Positions 23,436 through 34,120 of a stretch of 64,000 nt of DNA are shown piece after piece. The first letter of the stretch is position 1; every line of letters starts with the position of its first letter. The DNA lies in NCBI GenBank assembly GCA_012184525.1, contig WOFQ01000036.1, positions 124,001 through 188,000 of the forward strand, given 5' to 3'. A program made the position numbers and the translations under genes. This DNA comes from Xenoacremonium recifei (lineage: Eukaryota; Ascomycota; Sordariomycetes; Hypocreales; Nectriaceae). A model generated the notes under the pieces. The model was not told the origin of the DNA and made no database searches. It was given only the letters and a program-made list of their open reading frames with translations.

Positions 23436-24734
23436 ATGTCGTCTGATAGAAGTAACCAACACAGCCAGTCAGGCGACGACACTTCTTCTCCCAGAATGTC
23501 GTCGGACAACAGTAGTCAAAGCAGTAGACCCGAGGCCCAAGCCGGCTTCCCACTCTTTTCGCTGCTTCCACCGGAACTGCGAACGACGATCTGGGAGGAA
23601 GCTCTAGGTCAGGAGAACTTCGTAGGAGATGACGAATTCCTGCATGCCTTCCACGCAACTTCTCCCAACGCAGTCTCGATCCGCCAGGTGAATGCGGAGG
23701 CTCGGGAGGTTGCTCGACGGCGTCACACTCACCGGTTTATTAACCACGGGGGGGAAACCGTGTATTTTGATGCCCGGAAGGATATCTTCGTTGTCATTCT
23801 GGGACAGCTGCCGCTCAGCCAGCTGATTGAGGCTAGACCCCAGCCCGATGGTATGATGATGAGAGCGCTTCCCATGGAGCGTGTCCTGATGCACGAGCCC
23901 CGGATGCCAAAATTGGGCCACCGCCACAACACCGGGACCTTCGTCCCAGCATTGGACCTTTCGTCCTTCCATAATCTCCGAGAGTTCTCGTTTTCCGGTG
24001 GTCTGTTCTATTTTCAAAAGCCCGATGAGTTTTGGCTGCAGGGCTGGCAGCATCACGGCCCTGACCCCGCCAACCACCCTGGTGATTGTGTATGGCATCA
24101 AGGACCCCATGAACAGGCAATCTTGAACAGTGCCGCCTACTTTGACGCCCTTGGCATCCAGGGCGACACGGGAATCCGCTGGCCGTACAATCCCATCGAC
24201 CTTTTGCCAGAATGGGAGCATGGTGTACCACCTCGAGGCCCTGCGTGGCTTCTGAATTTCCGTCCTAATGGCTGGTACACGCATCTGTGGAGGCGGTACG
24301 GCACAAAGGGGCTTGAAGATCTTCTGAATCAGGTTGGCCCGGTCATGCCCCGGATCGGCTTCCACGCTTATTCCATGAGCGACCTCAGCGCTGGTGGACA
24401 ATGGGCCGGATTCCGGTACTTTGTCGAAACACAGCGCGTGGAGTTTACTCCCCTTGCGTTTTACGAAGTCGAGCATATCCTATTCCCGGGGGAAGAAGTA
24501 CACTCGCAGTTGCCCGAGTTTATATCCAAAGTATGGATTGTTCGCCCGGGCGACACGCCTCCGAATGCTCCGCATCATGCCTGGGAGGAGTTTAACCTCG
24601 TCGGCTCGACTGGAGACAAAAATGTAGATCTCGACCGAATTGTCCTGAAGCGGATCTGGGGTATGATCCGTAATAAGATCAGCTACTTTTGGGCAAACGC
24701 TCATGACACACAGAATTATATATTGCACCACTAA
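23436..24734 (+). CDS. 2EXR-domain protein
   Basis: 432-residue uninterrupted frame with a good ATG context (aaaATGTCG). A Ser/Gln-rich N-terminus of about 35 residues precedes FPLFSLLPPELRTTIWEEAL, the start of the 2EXR domain. VSIRQVNAEAREVARRR and TVYFDARKDIFVV follow at the usual spacing. 2EXR proteins are abundant in filamentous ascomycetes and functionally unknown. The C-terminal half (for example FSFSGGLFYFQKPDEF and FVETQRVEFTPLAFYEVEHILFP) is less familiar. It has the same orientation as the related gene at 21353, 1.1 kb away, but the two are divergent enough not to be a recent duplicate. Confidence 0.85.
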   Translation: MSSDRSNQHSQSGDDTSSPRMSSDNSSQSSRPEAQAGFPLFSLLPPELRTTIWEEALGQENFVGDDEFLHAFHATSPNAVSIRQVNAEAREVARRRHTHRFINHGGETVYFDARKDIFVVILGQLPLSQLIEARPQPDGMMMRALPMERVLMHEPRMPKLGHRHNTGTFVPALDLSSFHNLREFSFSGGLFYFQKPDEFWLQGWQHHGPDPANHPGDCVWHQGPHEQAILNSAAYFDALGIQGDTGIRWPYNPIDLLPEWEHGVPPRGPAWLLNFRPNGWYTHLWRRYGTKGLEDLLNQVGPVMPRIGFHAYSMSDLSAGGQWAGFRYFVETQRVEFTPLAFYEVEHILFPGEEVHSQLPEFISKVWIVRPGDTPPNAPHHAWEEFNLVGSTGDKNVDLDRIVLKRIWGMIRNKISYFWANAHDTQNYILHH

Positions 24735-24885
24735 CTCCAGTATCTAGCCATCCGATTAAACGCCCCCTTGTTCCATTATAATAAGCATCCGTCCGTCCCC
24801 TTTAGTGCAAAAACGCTCATCCTTGCTTGTATCTATGCCGGACTCCAGTGCATAAAACTCATACATACATATATCAATCCACGCA

Positions 24886-27853
24886 TTAATTCACCGTTTG
24901 CAGCACAGGCTCAGGACTAGGCTCAATGCTATCGACATCCTCTAATGGATCGTTGTCCATCCATCCGGAGTAATCATCGTCATCGTCAAGAGCAGAGGCG
25001 GCAGGAGTAGCAACCATAGGGCTACCCGTGTCGACATCAGCCGGTCCTAACGAAGTCCCGTGGGTAAGGTCGGGCGCCTCCTTGGGAAGCTCGTTGGTCT
25101 TGAGCGACAGGTCTTCGCTAGCCTCCTCTACCACTGAGTGATCCTTGGCTGGGGTTTTCTCAGTCACTGGGGTCGAGGGCTGAGAGTCATCCGGCGCAGC
25201 CACAACGAGCATATTCTGTAGTCCATCGTCCGCTGAATAGTCATAGCTCTGTCCACGTCGCCTCCTTTGCGGCAGTGGAGGGGCAGGCGGTGTTGCTCGA
25301 GACTCTGGGTGAGTGTCGACATGTTCACTGGAGCTTGAAGCCGTGTGGGCTGGCACCGGTTTTCGAGGAGGAATAGCATGTGGACCAATCTTTGTCTTTC
25401 CGTTCGTAGGACCAGGGAGCGGTGTTCCGGGAGGAGGCAGAGGTTGACCACGTCCCATAGGTTGACTGAGGTCGAGTTCATTTGTATGTTCGTTGTGCTT
25501 CCGTGCTTCTCTTTGTCGTTGAATCGCGTTCCATCCCCATTGGCGTGCTTGCGCGGCAGCGTTAGTAACAGCCGCCAGCGTGTTCCGCTTCTGGGGAGAG
25601 TCGCTTTGCGCGGAAGCAGCAGACACCGACATATCCGAATTCTCTCGTTTCATGAAGAAGTTTCTTCCCAAAGATCCGGTTTGGCTTTTGGTTGACTCTT
25701 TCGTTGACGACGTCGAATGGATGGAGCCCTTGTCGGAAAGCGACGCTGAGTCGGCAGATGAGGTTGTATTTCTTCGCATCTGTGCTACAGGAGTTGTGTC
25801 TAGATCTTCGTGTGTGTCGTTGTCGGAGCCTGTTCTCGACGGCGAAGAGGATCGACTAGAAGTCTTAGCCGGAACGGATGGCTTGGGGGGCGAGCCGATC
25901 GGGGTTTGGGTCTGCCGTTGCGTCTCCTCTTGGGACCGCGAATGTATCGCCGCCATGAAATTTGTTGCATGGTCAGGTGGGGAAGATGAAGGTCTGAACA
26001 TTTCCGCGTGCGATGTATCCGTTCCCACAACTGGTTCTGTTGTGCTTTTGGGCGTCGACGGTGACCGTGGCGTATGAATCCCGCTCTCCTTTGAATCGAC
26101 ACTGGTAGAAGAGGCCGTCGCTGCAGCAGTGTTGTTTCGCCCCAGTCGCCTACTGAAAAGTCCGGTTCCTGTCGGTTGCGATTCCATGACGGGGATTGTA
26201 TGGCTCTTTTCCATCGGTCGAGTTTGGGCTAGCAACTCCGGGCTTTCTTCCAGCTGATTTACTGTGCCAACGTCTCCGGATTGAGCGAATGTGGTTTCAA
26301 CGTTTGAAGAAGGCACAGTCGCATCATCACCCTCGAAGATACCTCCTCTCCAAGTTTTGTGTTCCGTCTTGAAGAATGGCAAGTCGTCCCAGAATGGCAA
26401 CACAAGGGTCTCTGCAACAACCTCTTTGATGCGGTTCTCGATCTGGCGGAGAATGACCGTATACGTAATTTGCCGTGTGCTGACAACAGGTTCAATGGTC
26501 ATCTCCATCTTCGGCATGGTTTGAAATGAGAACCAGATGCGGTTGCTCGGAGGCGCCTTGATCTTGAAGAGCATGTGGCCTTCTGCCTTCCTCAAAACGA
26601 CTGCAAGAACGAGATTCACTTCCCGAGCCTTGAATCTGGTTCCCAGGTCAATCTTGGCAGTGGCAGCAACCTCGATCCGACATTTGCCCGTGTACTTGAC
26701 ATCAGTTTCCACAACACACTCGCCATCAACCGTGAGATCTTTGAGCTTCAGGTTTGTGAAGTAGGGAGCTGCTTCGCCGGTTTCTATCCGCCGAATGGAG
26801 ATGTTTGTCAAGAAAGCCGGACGCTTGACTCGAGAGATCTTCTTTGTGAGCTTTTCGCGGATGAGGTTCTCCAGGTCACGGGTTTTGTAAATGCCTAGGA
26901 AAACCCTTCCCAGCAATGCGTTGAGCCATCTGGAGTGCAGATTCTCCTCTGTAGAGTGCAGTTTCTGCACCAGCGATATTATGGCCTTCACATCAAACTG
27001 CAGCGGATTTGGCGACTTGCCATCTGCCCCGAATGTTTGATGTTGGTTCTTCAGAAGAGCGAAATAGAAATCTTCCTTTGCGGAACAGTTCTCCGAGAAG
27101 AGATAAAAGGGTTTCGACACTTGGCTATCGGGACCTTTGTCCGGGCCGCCCTGTTTCCTAGACAGACACAGGGCATTCCGCTTAATGAATAGCTCACCCT
27201 CGGGTGTTTTGTCGCCGCCGGAGTAGATGCTGACTTGGTGGTGCGCGAGCGATATGACGTGTCGAACCTCGACCTGCTCTTCGTCGTCGAAAAGCATCAG
27301 GTGTCCATGTCTAGTGAGTGCAGCTTAGCATGGGGTAGAACCGGCATCGTCGGAACCGCCCTTACCTGAGAACGACGTAAAAGACGTTGCCCGCCTTCTT
27401 TGGCCGCTGGCTGACACTGTTGCCGTTGTCCAGAGGCCCAGCAGACGGCTTCCTCTCGAAGATGCTCCGATACATGGTCTGATATACGCTGGGACTGGGA
27501 GAGGCCACCGTGGTCGAACCAACGGGGGTCGGCCGCTCGATGGGTTTGGCGTTGATGCCCATGGGCGTGTATTCACGACACACTGCAAAGTATCCCGCCG
27601 CCACATCAAAGTCCTGGTTCGACCGTGTCTTGTTGTTGTCATCTTTGGCTCTGTTGCTCTTCTCGGTCTCGAGCGCGGAGGTATCGTCGCCGGGCTGCAC
27701 CAAGTCGTCGCCGGCCTCCGAACTTTCGAGATCGGTTCGTACGGGAAGCGTAGAGTAGCCGTACGCGAGAACAGCTCCAACAACGAGGGGGATGAAGGTG
27801 ACGCCGCCCAGCAGGTAAGCAACGAGGAGGGAGGTCCAGCTACTCATCGCCAT
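24886..27853 (-). CDS. nvj2: SMP-domain lipid-transfer protein at membrane contacts (Nvj2-like)
   Basis: Exon 1 (27366-27853) and exon 2 (24886-27310) join in phase at VFYVVLR-HGHLMLFDD to give 970 residues. The start chosen is the first ATG (MAMSSW); the second, two codons later, is equally good. Residues 8-33 (LLVAYLLGGVTFIPLVVGAVLAYGY, read in parts) form one N-terminal membrane anchor. A PH-like region follows (VFYVVLRHGHLMLFDDEEQ, SIYSGG). The SMP domain begins near WLNALLGRVFLGIYKT and includes FLTNISIRRIETGEAAPYFTNLKLKDL (read in parts). A long Ser/Pro-rich disordered tail follows with an acidic end (LDDDDDYSGWMD). In yeast Nvj2 works at the nucleus-vacuole junction and ER-Golgi contacts, moving ceramide and other lipids. 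Confidence 0.9.
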
Positions 27854-28416
27854 AGCTCCGGAGCCGGCACGCCCACAGGCACGGCCGGCGGTGACAAGGC
27901 GCCTGAGGCAGTCTGCGGGATTCGGGGCCTGCTGGCTAGCTGTCGTTATGGCCGTTGAATGGCAGCATCGGAAAGGTTGCAGATCCAGCAAGCTACCAGA
28001 GGGAATGAATGTCTCGGAGGAGTGTGGACGGGTAACGAACGAACGAACGAGTGACGTGCTCCAGCTGAAGGCGCGTATCGATAGGGCAACCTGCACCTTC
28101 CTTCGGTCAATAGCGCTGGACCTACCCGAAGTAGGGCAAGTCCGGACACGTTGCGGGGTCTTTACAGCTCATACGCCAATGATCCCATGAGGCAGGGCGG
28201 GCAGCTGCTGAGTCATCAGACGTCACGGTGGAAGCTCCCCGCTAACTCACCTGAGCCATTGCCTAAGGCATCGCCTAAGGCACCTAAGTGCTAAGGCACG
28301 GGGGATCTTCACTGATCATTCACTCGGGGCTATTGGCACTGCAAATTGCACAGAATCAATCTTCTTTTGTATTTGTTACTCACGTGTTACTCTCTACACA
28401 TATCCGTTGCTTCGAG
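27854..28416. other. Spacer and promoter of the SMP-domain gene
   Basis: No gene seen. It contains an acga tetranucleotide run at about 28037-28050, and short cctaaggca repeats at about 28262-28298. Confidence 0.4.
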
Positions 28417-28896
28417 CTATTCTTCTTTCTTTTCCCAAGGGAAAATTGGAAGTTTCCCCCAGGGTCTAACCACAGGCTTCTCATCAGGCCCCATTTCTCT
28501 GAGAACACCCTGCTGGAAAAGCTCCATACAGACTTCCAGAATCCAATGTATATTATTGCAGATTTCAAAGAGAGGCCTTAGTGGCTCTCCAAGGCGGTAT
28601 TGCTTTGGGGGCGGGGGGATTTGCTCGCAGACTTGCCGAACTTTCTCGTCACCGCCGATGACCCAACCGAGGTGGTTTGTCGACCTGAGACGGTAGGCTA
28701 GCTGTTCGTCTTCCAGTGGATCTTCTACATCTTTTGGCTCGAAGATCATGCCCGTAAACAAATTCCCCGTGACTTCGTAGAGTCTTCCTGGGCCTTCGAT
28801 GCCTTTGTTGGGCATGTACAGAGCGTAGTGGTCCACCTGTGTTCCTCCGAGAAGAATGAGCACGAATAAATGTTGGCGGGTGGGAAGGGTGTCCAT
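28417..28896 (-). CDS. Small fungal protein, copy 1 of a duplicated pair
   Basis: 159 residues, single exon, ATG at 28894-28896. It is clearly paralogous to the gene at 30167-30607: both share M-D-(T/S)-L-P-(T/N)-R, D-H-(Y/H)-A-L-Y-(M/L)-P-N, GPGRLY-(E/H)-VTG and EQIPPP-x-KQY. The pattern of a conserved His near the start (DHYALY) and a late Cys in C-Q-x-W is seen in a broad family of small fungal proteins that I think may be permuted papain-like (NlpC/P60 or LRAT-like), a weak inference. In this copy the late C-Q-H-W is replaced by N-I-H-W, so the putative nucleophile is lost. Function unknown. Confidence 0.75.
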   Translation of the reverse strand: MDTLPTRQHLFVLILLGGTQVDHYALYMPNKGIEGPGRLYEVTGNLFTGMIFEPKDVEDPLEDEQLAYRLRSTNHLGWVIGGDEKVRQVCEQIPPPPKQYRLGEPLRPLFEICNNIHWILEVCMELFQQGVLREMGPDEKPVVRPWGKLPIFPWEKKEE

Positions 28897-30166
28897 TTTT
28901 GTCAGGATAGGAAAGGCTGAGTTGATTGCGCTGGAGGATATGATGAAGTTTGGTGCTGTGGTTATCTTCTTATCTATGTAGTGTATGATGTGAGGTTTTG
29001 GTTTCTAGGAGACATCGAGAAATTTGGTCTTCATTATATACAATATCTAAGGCAGCCTAGTTCGAAGAACAGTATTCAGAGCTTTGAACGGGGGGATTGT
29101 GTTCACTGGGCTGTTTAGCTCTGGATCTGTTCACCTGCTGGTCTGTATAGGCCATGTTCTGGTTCATATGGTCACCCCCCTTTGTCGTATTAAACTGTTC
29201 CCTGAATGATGACACATAATCCTGACTATTTGGAGCGTCGCCATGATGCCATGGCTTTTTGAGTAGTAGATTAGACTTGAAACCTTGTCTTCTATTTACT
29301 CAAGGAGAATTCAGTATGACTAAGGTACCTAGCGCTGGACCTTTCAAACGATACGGCGGCACTCGCATGGCAAACCCGCAAACCCCCAAGGCGACGAGAT
29401 TCATTTATACTGATATCTCGATTCATAATCCCAAAGTCTAAAACAACCCCTAGACATGTACAACCAAGAAGTTATCCAATGATCTATGCAACCAGATTTA
29501 TACCGTTACGGTCGAGACTTTGGGGCGTCTGCGATAGAGCAGCCCACTGAATCGCCTCAGCATAGGGTATCTACACAGCAGCGCTCCCAAAAGTTCAATT
29601 CAAATCGCAAAGATTGAATCCTCTTCAGAAGCCCCCGCCCCATCAGGGAGGCCAGCTGAAAATAGGTGCTACATAAAAGGACCCCCTAAGTGCCCTGAGA
29701 ATGTGTGCCTAGCCTATCAGCACAGAATATCCCTTGTCCAAAGGGAAATCCTCTAGCAGGTCCAAGGTATTCTCTCCCCCTAGCACGGAAAATACTAGGA
29801 AATCAGCTATACAAGGACCCATAAATTACAATTCTGAACTACTTTGGAAGGTCTGACTCGAATCCGAATTGCCAAAAGCCAGACAAGTTGCGTTGCGTTG
29901 AGTTGAGTTGGCAGGAATTGAACTGTTGGGGGCGCTGCTACACGGGGCTTATGTTACAATCATCACGAGTCCACGACATCACTTGGGACACCTTTCTTTA
30001 TCGTAGGGTCAGTCACCTCTGCGGTGCTAAAAAGAGATCTCAATTTTCTATGTATCTGTTGCTAGCGGACTGTTCTCGTTTTCATGCTTGAGAAAAGACA
30101 TGTTCAAGGCCACGTGAAGATCCTCGCTGGGGGCTTCTCGGCTTCGCCCCAGGTGCAAGCTCAGCC
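28897..30166. other. Spacer between the duplicated genes
   Basis: The part next to copy 1 (about 29035-29110) resembles the part upstream of copy 2 (about 30800-30870), including atctaaggcag and agttcgaagaaca, so the duplication included promoter sequence. The rest is AT-rich with no gene seen. Confidence 0.5.
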
Positions 30167-30607
30167 TTAGCTTTCATCCTGGGACCGACGGACTTCAACA
30201 GCCTCCTCAGATGGCTGCAATGGTTGAAGGACACCCTGTCGTATAAGCTCCTCATAGGCCTCCTTGGCCCAATGTTGACAGTGGCGGATTTTATCGAGAG
30301 GCACTAAGCGCCTTCCGCCATCGTATTGCTTTGCTGGTGGTGGTATTTGCTCGAATATTGGCCGGATACTCTCATCACCACCGGTTACCCAACCGAGTTG
30401 GGACATGGAGTTGAAAGCCGGGGATTCCGGCGGATATCCTGTATCTCTCGCCTCGAAGACCATACCATTATACAAGCTTCCAGTGACATGATAGAGGCGG
30501 CCTGGACCGCGATCACCTTCGTTGGGCAGGTACAGAGCATGATGATCATCGCGGTAAGAAATATAACGGACTAGGAAGAAAGATCTTCGGTTGGGAAGCG
30601 AGTCCAT
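30167..30607 (-). CDS. Small fungal protein, copy 2 of a duplicated pair
   Basis: 146 residues, single exon, ATG at 30605-30607, the same orientation as copy 1 and 1.7 kb away. It keeps both conserved positions that copy 1 partly lost: the His in DDHHALYLPNEG (about residues 20-31) and the Cys in IRHCQHWAKEAYEEL (about residue 112). This is therefore the more likely functional copy. If the permuted cysteine-hydrolase idea holds, the pair would be the catalytic His/Cys. There is no signal peptide or membrane segment. Four 16-bp direct repeats lie immediately upstream. Confidence 0.78.
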   Translation of the reverse strand: MDSLPNRRSFFLVRYISYRDDHHALYLPNEGDRGPGRLYHVTGSLYNGMVFEARDTGYPPESPAFNSMSQLGWVTGGDESIRPIFEQIPPPAKQYDGGRRLVPLDKIRHCQHWAKEAYEELIRQGVLQPLQPSEEAVEVRRSQDES

Positions 30608-31333
30608 TTTTTCGAAGACCGAGCGAGGTCAGGTTGCTGTAGGTTCAGGTTGCTGTAGGTTCAGGTTGATGTAGGTTCAGTTTGCTGTAGGTATGTGCTG
30701 ATGATTGGCGACACGGTCAAACGTCTAGTTCATATGGCGTATTGTCCAGCCTTTGGTGTTTGGAAAATGAGAGGAGAGATGGGAGAGCCGGCCTTGCACT
30801 TTATAGAAGATCTAAGGCAGCTCAGTTCGAAGAACAAGATTCAGAGCCTTGGAACCAGTGGACATGTTCACTGAATGATAGACCTTTGACGGTGTCGATC
30901 TTCTTTGTTGTGTATCCCGTGTTTGTAACATGTTCATTCTCCCGTTTGTTTATCAAGCCGTTCACCAATATCAAGGACAAAGATCACTGCAGGTGTCAAT
31001 CAGATGTTTGTTCTCGCCACATGTTTGTAGCGAAGCTCTGTTCAGAAGTCTAGAATGAATACTGTTCCAATTCCTACGTTGCTTAGGTGGAATTCGGCCT
31101 TTCTCTTTATCAAAATGGTCCTCACAGAGTAAACGTCTCAATGCGCTTGGATCTTTTGATGAAAGAGCCAAAGACTGGTGTTCAAGGGATAGAACTGAAA
31201 GATGATGTTTAATCCCCATAATAAATATGTCGAAGCATGTCGCCTTCATTATCAGGATACCCAATCAACTTTCAATATTTCCTTCACCTTGTACACAAAG
31301 TACGTTTTAAAGAAGTTACAAAGCAGTTTCAAA
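30608..31333. promoter_or_regulatory. Divergent intergenic region between copy 2 and an APH-family gene
   Basis: It contains the 16-bp repeat array at 30630-30692 and the promoter-like segment shared with copy 1. No gene is seen. Confidence 0.4.
30630..30692. repeat. 16-bp direct repeat, four copies
   Basis: Unit caggttgctgtaggtt, repeated four times with single-base variants in copies three and four. It starts about 20 bases upstream of the start codon of copy 2, so it would lie in its leader or core promoter. Copy 1 lacks it. Confidence 0.93.
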
Positions 31334-32212
31334 ATGGCTACCCGTCCAAGCCTTCCTTATTTCGCAGCATCGCAGCTGCTCCCTGCACCACTCCCTTCCG
31401 TGGAGGAGATCTTGGGCACTGAGAGTATTGTGCTAAGAAAAACGGAAAAGCACACTGTGGTCCGCATTAGGCAGCATTTTGTTGTAAAATATGGACAAAA
31501 AGTCAGACTCCAGGAGGGCGAGAATACGCTCTTTGTCCAGCAGGCCAGCAATGTGCCGGTTCCTACTATCTTCGCTCTTTTCCACGATGAGAAGACTGAC
31601 CAGAACTTCATCATTCAGGAGTATATCCCGGGGAAGGGACTGGATGAGGTCTGGAGCAGCCTTGACCAAGAGAGAAAGGAGGCCATTGTCACCCAGCTGC
31701 GGCACTGCCTTGATAGTCTTCGAAGCATCCCTCACCCTGGCTACTACGGAGGTGTTTGGGAACAGTCGATAGTCGATTTCTACATGTCTGGGGCGACTCA
31801 TGTGGCCGCCGATTTGAAGGACTCCAGCATCAAGGCAGTGCACTACACTGAGGAGGAATGGGTAGATGCGATGTTCCGTCGAGGTGAGGAACTATATCCG
31901 TCCCTCGATGCCAGAGCTACCTGGATATCCCGCATCTTCTTAAAGGTATTTCAGGGGCATGAGCCTGTATTTACCCATGGCGACCTTGACCAGTCCAATA
32001 TTCGCATCCGGGACGACGGAAACGTCGTTTTAATTGACTGGGAACGTTCTGGATGGTATCCTAGCTTTTGGGAACCTTGCCTCATACAAGCGGTGTCAGA
32101 CTTCAAAACTGATTGGGTAAATTGGATTCCACGCTTCATCGACGAATATCCAGCTGAACTGGGTTGGATGCTTCATTTTCGTTACTGGCTCTTTTCGGAC
32201 GGTGGATTCTGA
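31334..32212 (+). CDS. APH-family (aminoglycoside phosphotransferase-like) kinase
   Basis: 292 residues from the ATG at 31334 (context caaaATGGCT). Typical fungal APH-like layout: N-lobe with VVKYG (candidate ATP lysine at about residue 52), hinge FIIQEYIPGKGL (about 92-103), catalytic loop FTHGDLDQSN (H215, D217, N222) and metal-binding IDWE (D235). All catalytic residues are present, so the enzyme is probably active. The family is large in filamentous fungi. Substrates are mostly unknown, and the name does not imply antibiotic resistance. Another intact member is at 54978-56177 and a ruined one at 2485. Confidence 0.88.
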   Translation: MATRPSLPYFAASQLLPAPLPSVEEILGTESIVLRKTEKHTVVRIRQHFVVKYGQKVRLQEGENTLFVQQASNVPVPTIFALFHDEKTDQNFIIQEYIPGKGLDEVWSSLDQERKEAIVTQLRHCLDSLRSIPHPGYYGGVWEQSIVDFYMSGATHVAADLKDSSIKAVHYTEEEWVDAMFRRGEELYPSLDARATWISRIFLKVFQGHEPVFTHGDLDQSNIRIRDDGNVVLIDWERSGWYPSFWEPCLIQAVSDFKTDWVNWIPRFIDEYPAELGWMLHFRYWLFSDGGF

Positions 32213-32732
32213 ACCCCATATATATACGAAGATACTTCATTCGTTGCAATGATAAATGATATTAGCTTCATTTTACTGCTCCATGCAGCCGTGAAGTCGA
32301 CTACTGATACTTGTAGAGTACGATAGTGAAGATTTGCGCAGGGGGGTCACACAAAGTTGAATAATCTTTTAGCTTAGCTTATAGATTCCGGCATGATTTT
32401 ACTTAGCGTTGGAGTTACGCCGATTGCAGTTGTAGAAGCCACATCGATACTCTTCAAGATGAAATAGATTTAGTTCAATATAGATATGCCCGAGGTACAC
32501 TCGCATCGACCTGCAGTATGCCCAACACAGCTAGGATCACTAACTACCAACCCATGACAAAGAATCTACTAAAAAAGTTGCCATACAGAGCTGTCTCAAG
32601 AACACCGCGAAGTGATTTTGATGACCTAAATGGCACCCATAGCGTGTTTAGGATTATACCAAGCCCTTTGAATGATGTGCCAGGGTTGTCGCGGTCAGCT
32701 TCATCCTCTTCGGCTTCCTAAATCGTGCCAAC
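32213..32732. other. Spacer
   Basis: Convergent 3' flanks of the APH-family and OCD-family genes. AT-rich, with nothing recognisable. Confidence 0.4.
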
Positions 32733-33839
32733 TCAGAGATCGGCAAGGGACAAACCAACATCCTGGGACACAGCCATGGTAAGTAGTCTCTCTCCAACTG
32801 CAATGTCCATAATCCCAATTCCAACACTTTTATACACGACAAAGCCTGACCTTAACCAGCCTTGTAGCTCAGCTGAATCCTGCGTGGCTTGATGGCCGAG
32901 AATCTCTCCCACTTCAAGCATTTGATCAGGACTGATGCCAGCTCCCACTAACTCACCCGCCTCCTGCAAGCAGCCCGCCCGAGTGTCAACGACCACCATC
33001 CCTTTCCAGACGCTCTGCGAGAATGTACCATCCACGTTCGTCACCATCCTCAGAAGCTCAGGGTCGATCTCGGCCATGTCGAGCCGATATGAGCCGATGG
33101 CTGAGATGAAGCGCGACTTTTCTCGTGCTTTGACTGACGCGAGGAATGCAGCCGGAAACAAAGGCTCTGTGCTTGGAGTTGTGCAAAAGATTGCATCTGC
33201 AGATGCTACGAGCTGTTCAATTCCGGCGCCAGTGGCCTCTGAACCGTAGACAGGGGCCAAGGTGGTGTGTGAGGGCCAGCCTGACGCCGTCAGAGTGCTG
33301 ATCAACTGCCGCGCTCTCGCCTCTGACCGATTTACGATAGTGATGTGTTGAATATCTTCGCCACGCAGAAGCATAGCGAGGCGGATATGCCACAGAGCTT
33401 GTTTGCCGGCCCCAAACACAACAATACGGCTTGTGTTTTCCCGTAGCCTGTAGAGAAGCATCGAAGACAAGGCGGTGCGAAAAGCCGTTAGCTCGGCAGC
33501 ATTGAGGATTCCAACTGCTCGACCAACCGCATCGCAAATGGTGAGAGTGCTTTGCAAGCCAGGGGCAAGGGCCGCATCGCCGACGGCTGGACGCTGTGAC
33601 GGACGAATGCCAACGATCTTGACTCCTATAGAGTGCTCGGTTGTGACGGGCATGAACAGGCTGACTTGCCCTCCTGGCCGTGTGGTCACCGCGCGATGCG
33701 GTTGATACTTCTGTTCATCGCTGGAGGAGTATCGGACAAGGGCCTCGGAAAGAGTGTCGAGAAGACTGCGCAGGGTCGTCGGCGTGAGGCTGTTGAGGAT
33801 CTGGTCGATATCGGCGCCGGTCAGGATGGTGAAGGTCAT
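32733..33839 (-). CDS. Ornithine cyclodeaminase/mu-crystallin-family reductase
   Basis: 368 residues, single exon. The frame is open 19 codons upstream, but the ATG at 33839 (MTFTILTGADID) matches the family start. Landmarks: Lys74 in SIGVKIVG, Arg in AFRTALSSML, the Rossmann motif VVFGAGKQA (about residues 140-148), SADAIFCTT, FISAIGSYRLDMAEID and a C-terminal YKSVGIGIMDIAV. Characterised members include ornithine cyclodeaminase, ketimine reductases and delta1-pyrroline-2-carboxylate reductases. With the dehydratase at 36694-37905 in the same cluster, I infer NAD(P)H-dependent reduction of delta1-pyrroline-2-carboxylate to L-proline. It is transcribed away from the regulator at 34.1 kb, with a shared upstream region. 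Confidence 0.88.
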   Translation of the reverse strand: MTFTILTGADIDQILNSLTPTTLRSLLDTLSEALVRYSSSDEQKYQPHRAVTTRPGGQVSLFMPVTTEHSIGVKIVGIRPSQRPAVGDAALAPGLQSTLTICDAVGRAVGILNAAELTAFRTALSSMLLYRLRENTSRIVVFGAGKQALWHIRLAMLLRGEDIQHITIVNRSEARARQLISTLTASGWPSHTTLAPVYGSEATGAGIEQLVASADAIFCTTPSTEPLFPAAFLASVKAREKSRFISAIGSYRLDMAEIDPELLRMVTNVDGTFSQSVWKGMVVVDTRAGCLQEAGELVGAGISPDQMLEVGEILGHQATQDSAELQGWLRSGFVVYKSVGIGIMDIAVGERLLTMAVSQDVGLSLADL

Positions 33840-34120
33840 CTTGCGAGCTTCCGACGTGACTGCAGTGAAGATTGAATGAACTACATATTGGAACACACTG
33901 TGACAAGTGCTGTTTTACATGCAATTGGATCTTGAAGCACATCGTCCGCTATCGGGCTGCATCGGTCGGCAGATCCGGTGTTATCGGCCCAGGCCCCGAG
34001 AGAGACCCACATCGGTCCGCCTTCTTCGCCTTCCTCCCGGATGTGCCGATTCTGTTCTCTGGTTGGATCTTCCCATCAATCTTCCCATCACAGTGAAATC
34101 GCCATGTCTGCAAGAAGATG
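33840..34120. promoter_or_regulatory. Divergent promoter of the OCD-family gene and the Zn2Cys6 regulator
   Basis: About 280 bases rich in CGG/CCG triplets (for example atcgg four times between 33946 and 34015), the kind of half-site bound by Zn2Cys6 factors. The segment cggcccaggccccgag at about 33984-33999 resembles cggccccgtatctcgag in the other divergent promoter of this cluster. Confidence 0.35.

Noticed and set aside
23604..24476. 290-codon minus-strand frame
   Set aside because: It is antisense to the 2EXR-domain gene, whose sense strand carries the family motif.
31334..32212. Antibiotic-resistance gene (from the APH fold)
   Set aside because: Fungal APH-like families are large and mostly uncharacterised. 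Nothing here indicates aminoglycosides as substrates.
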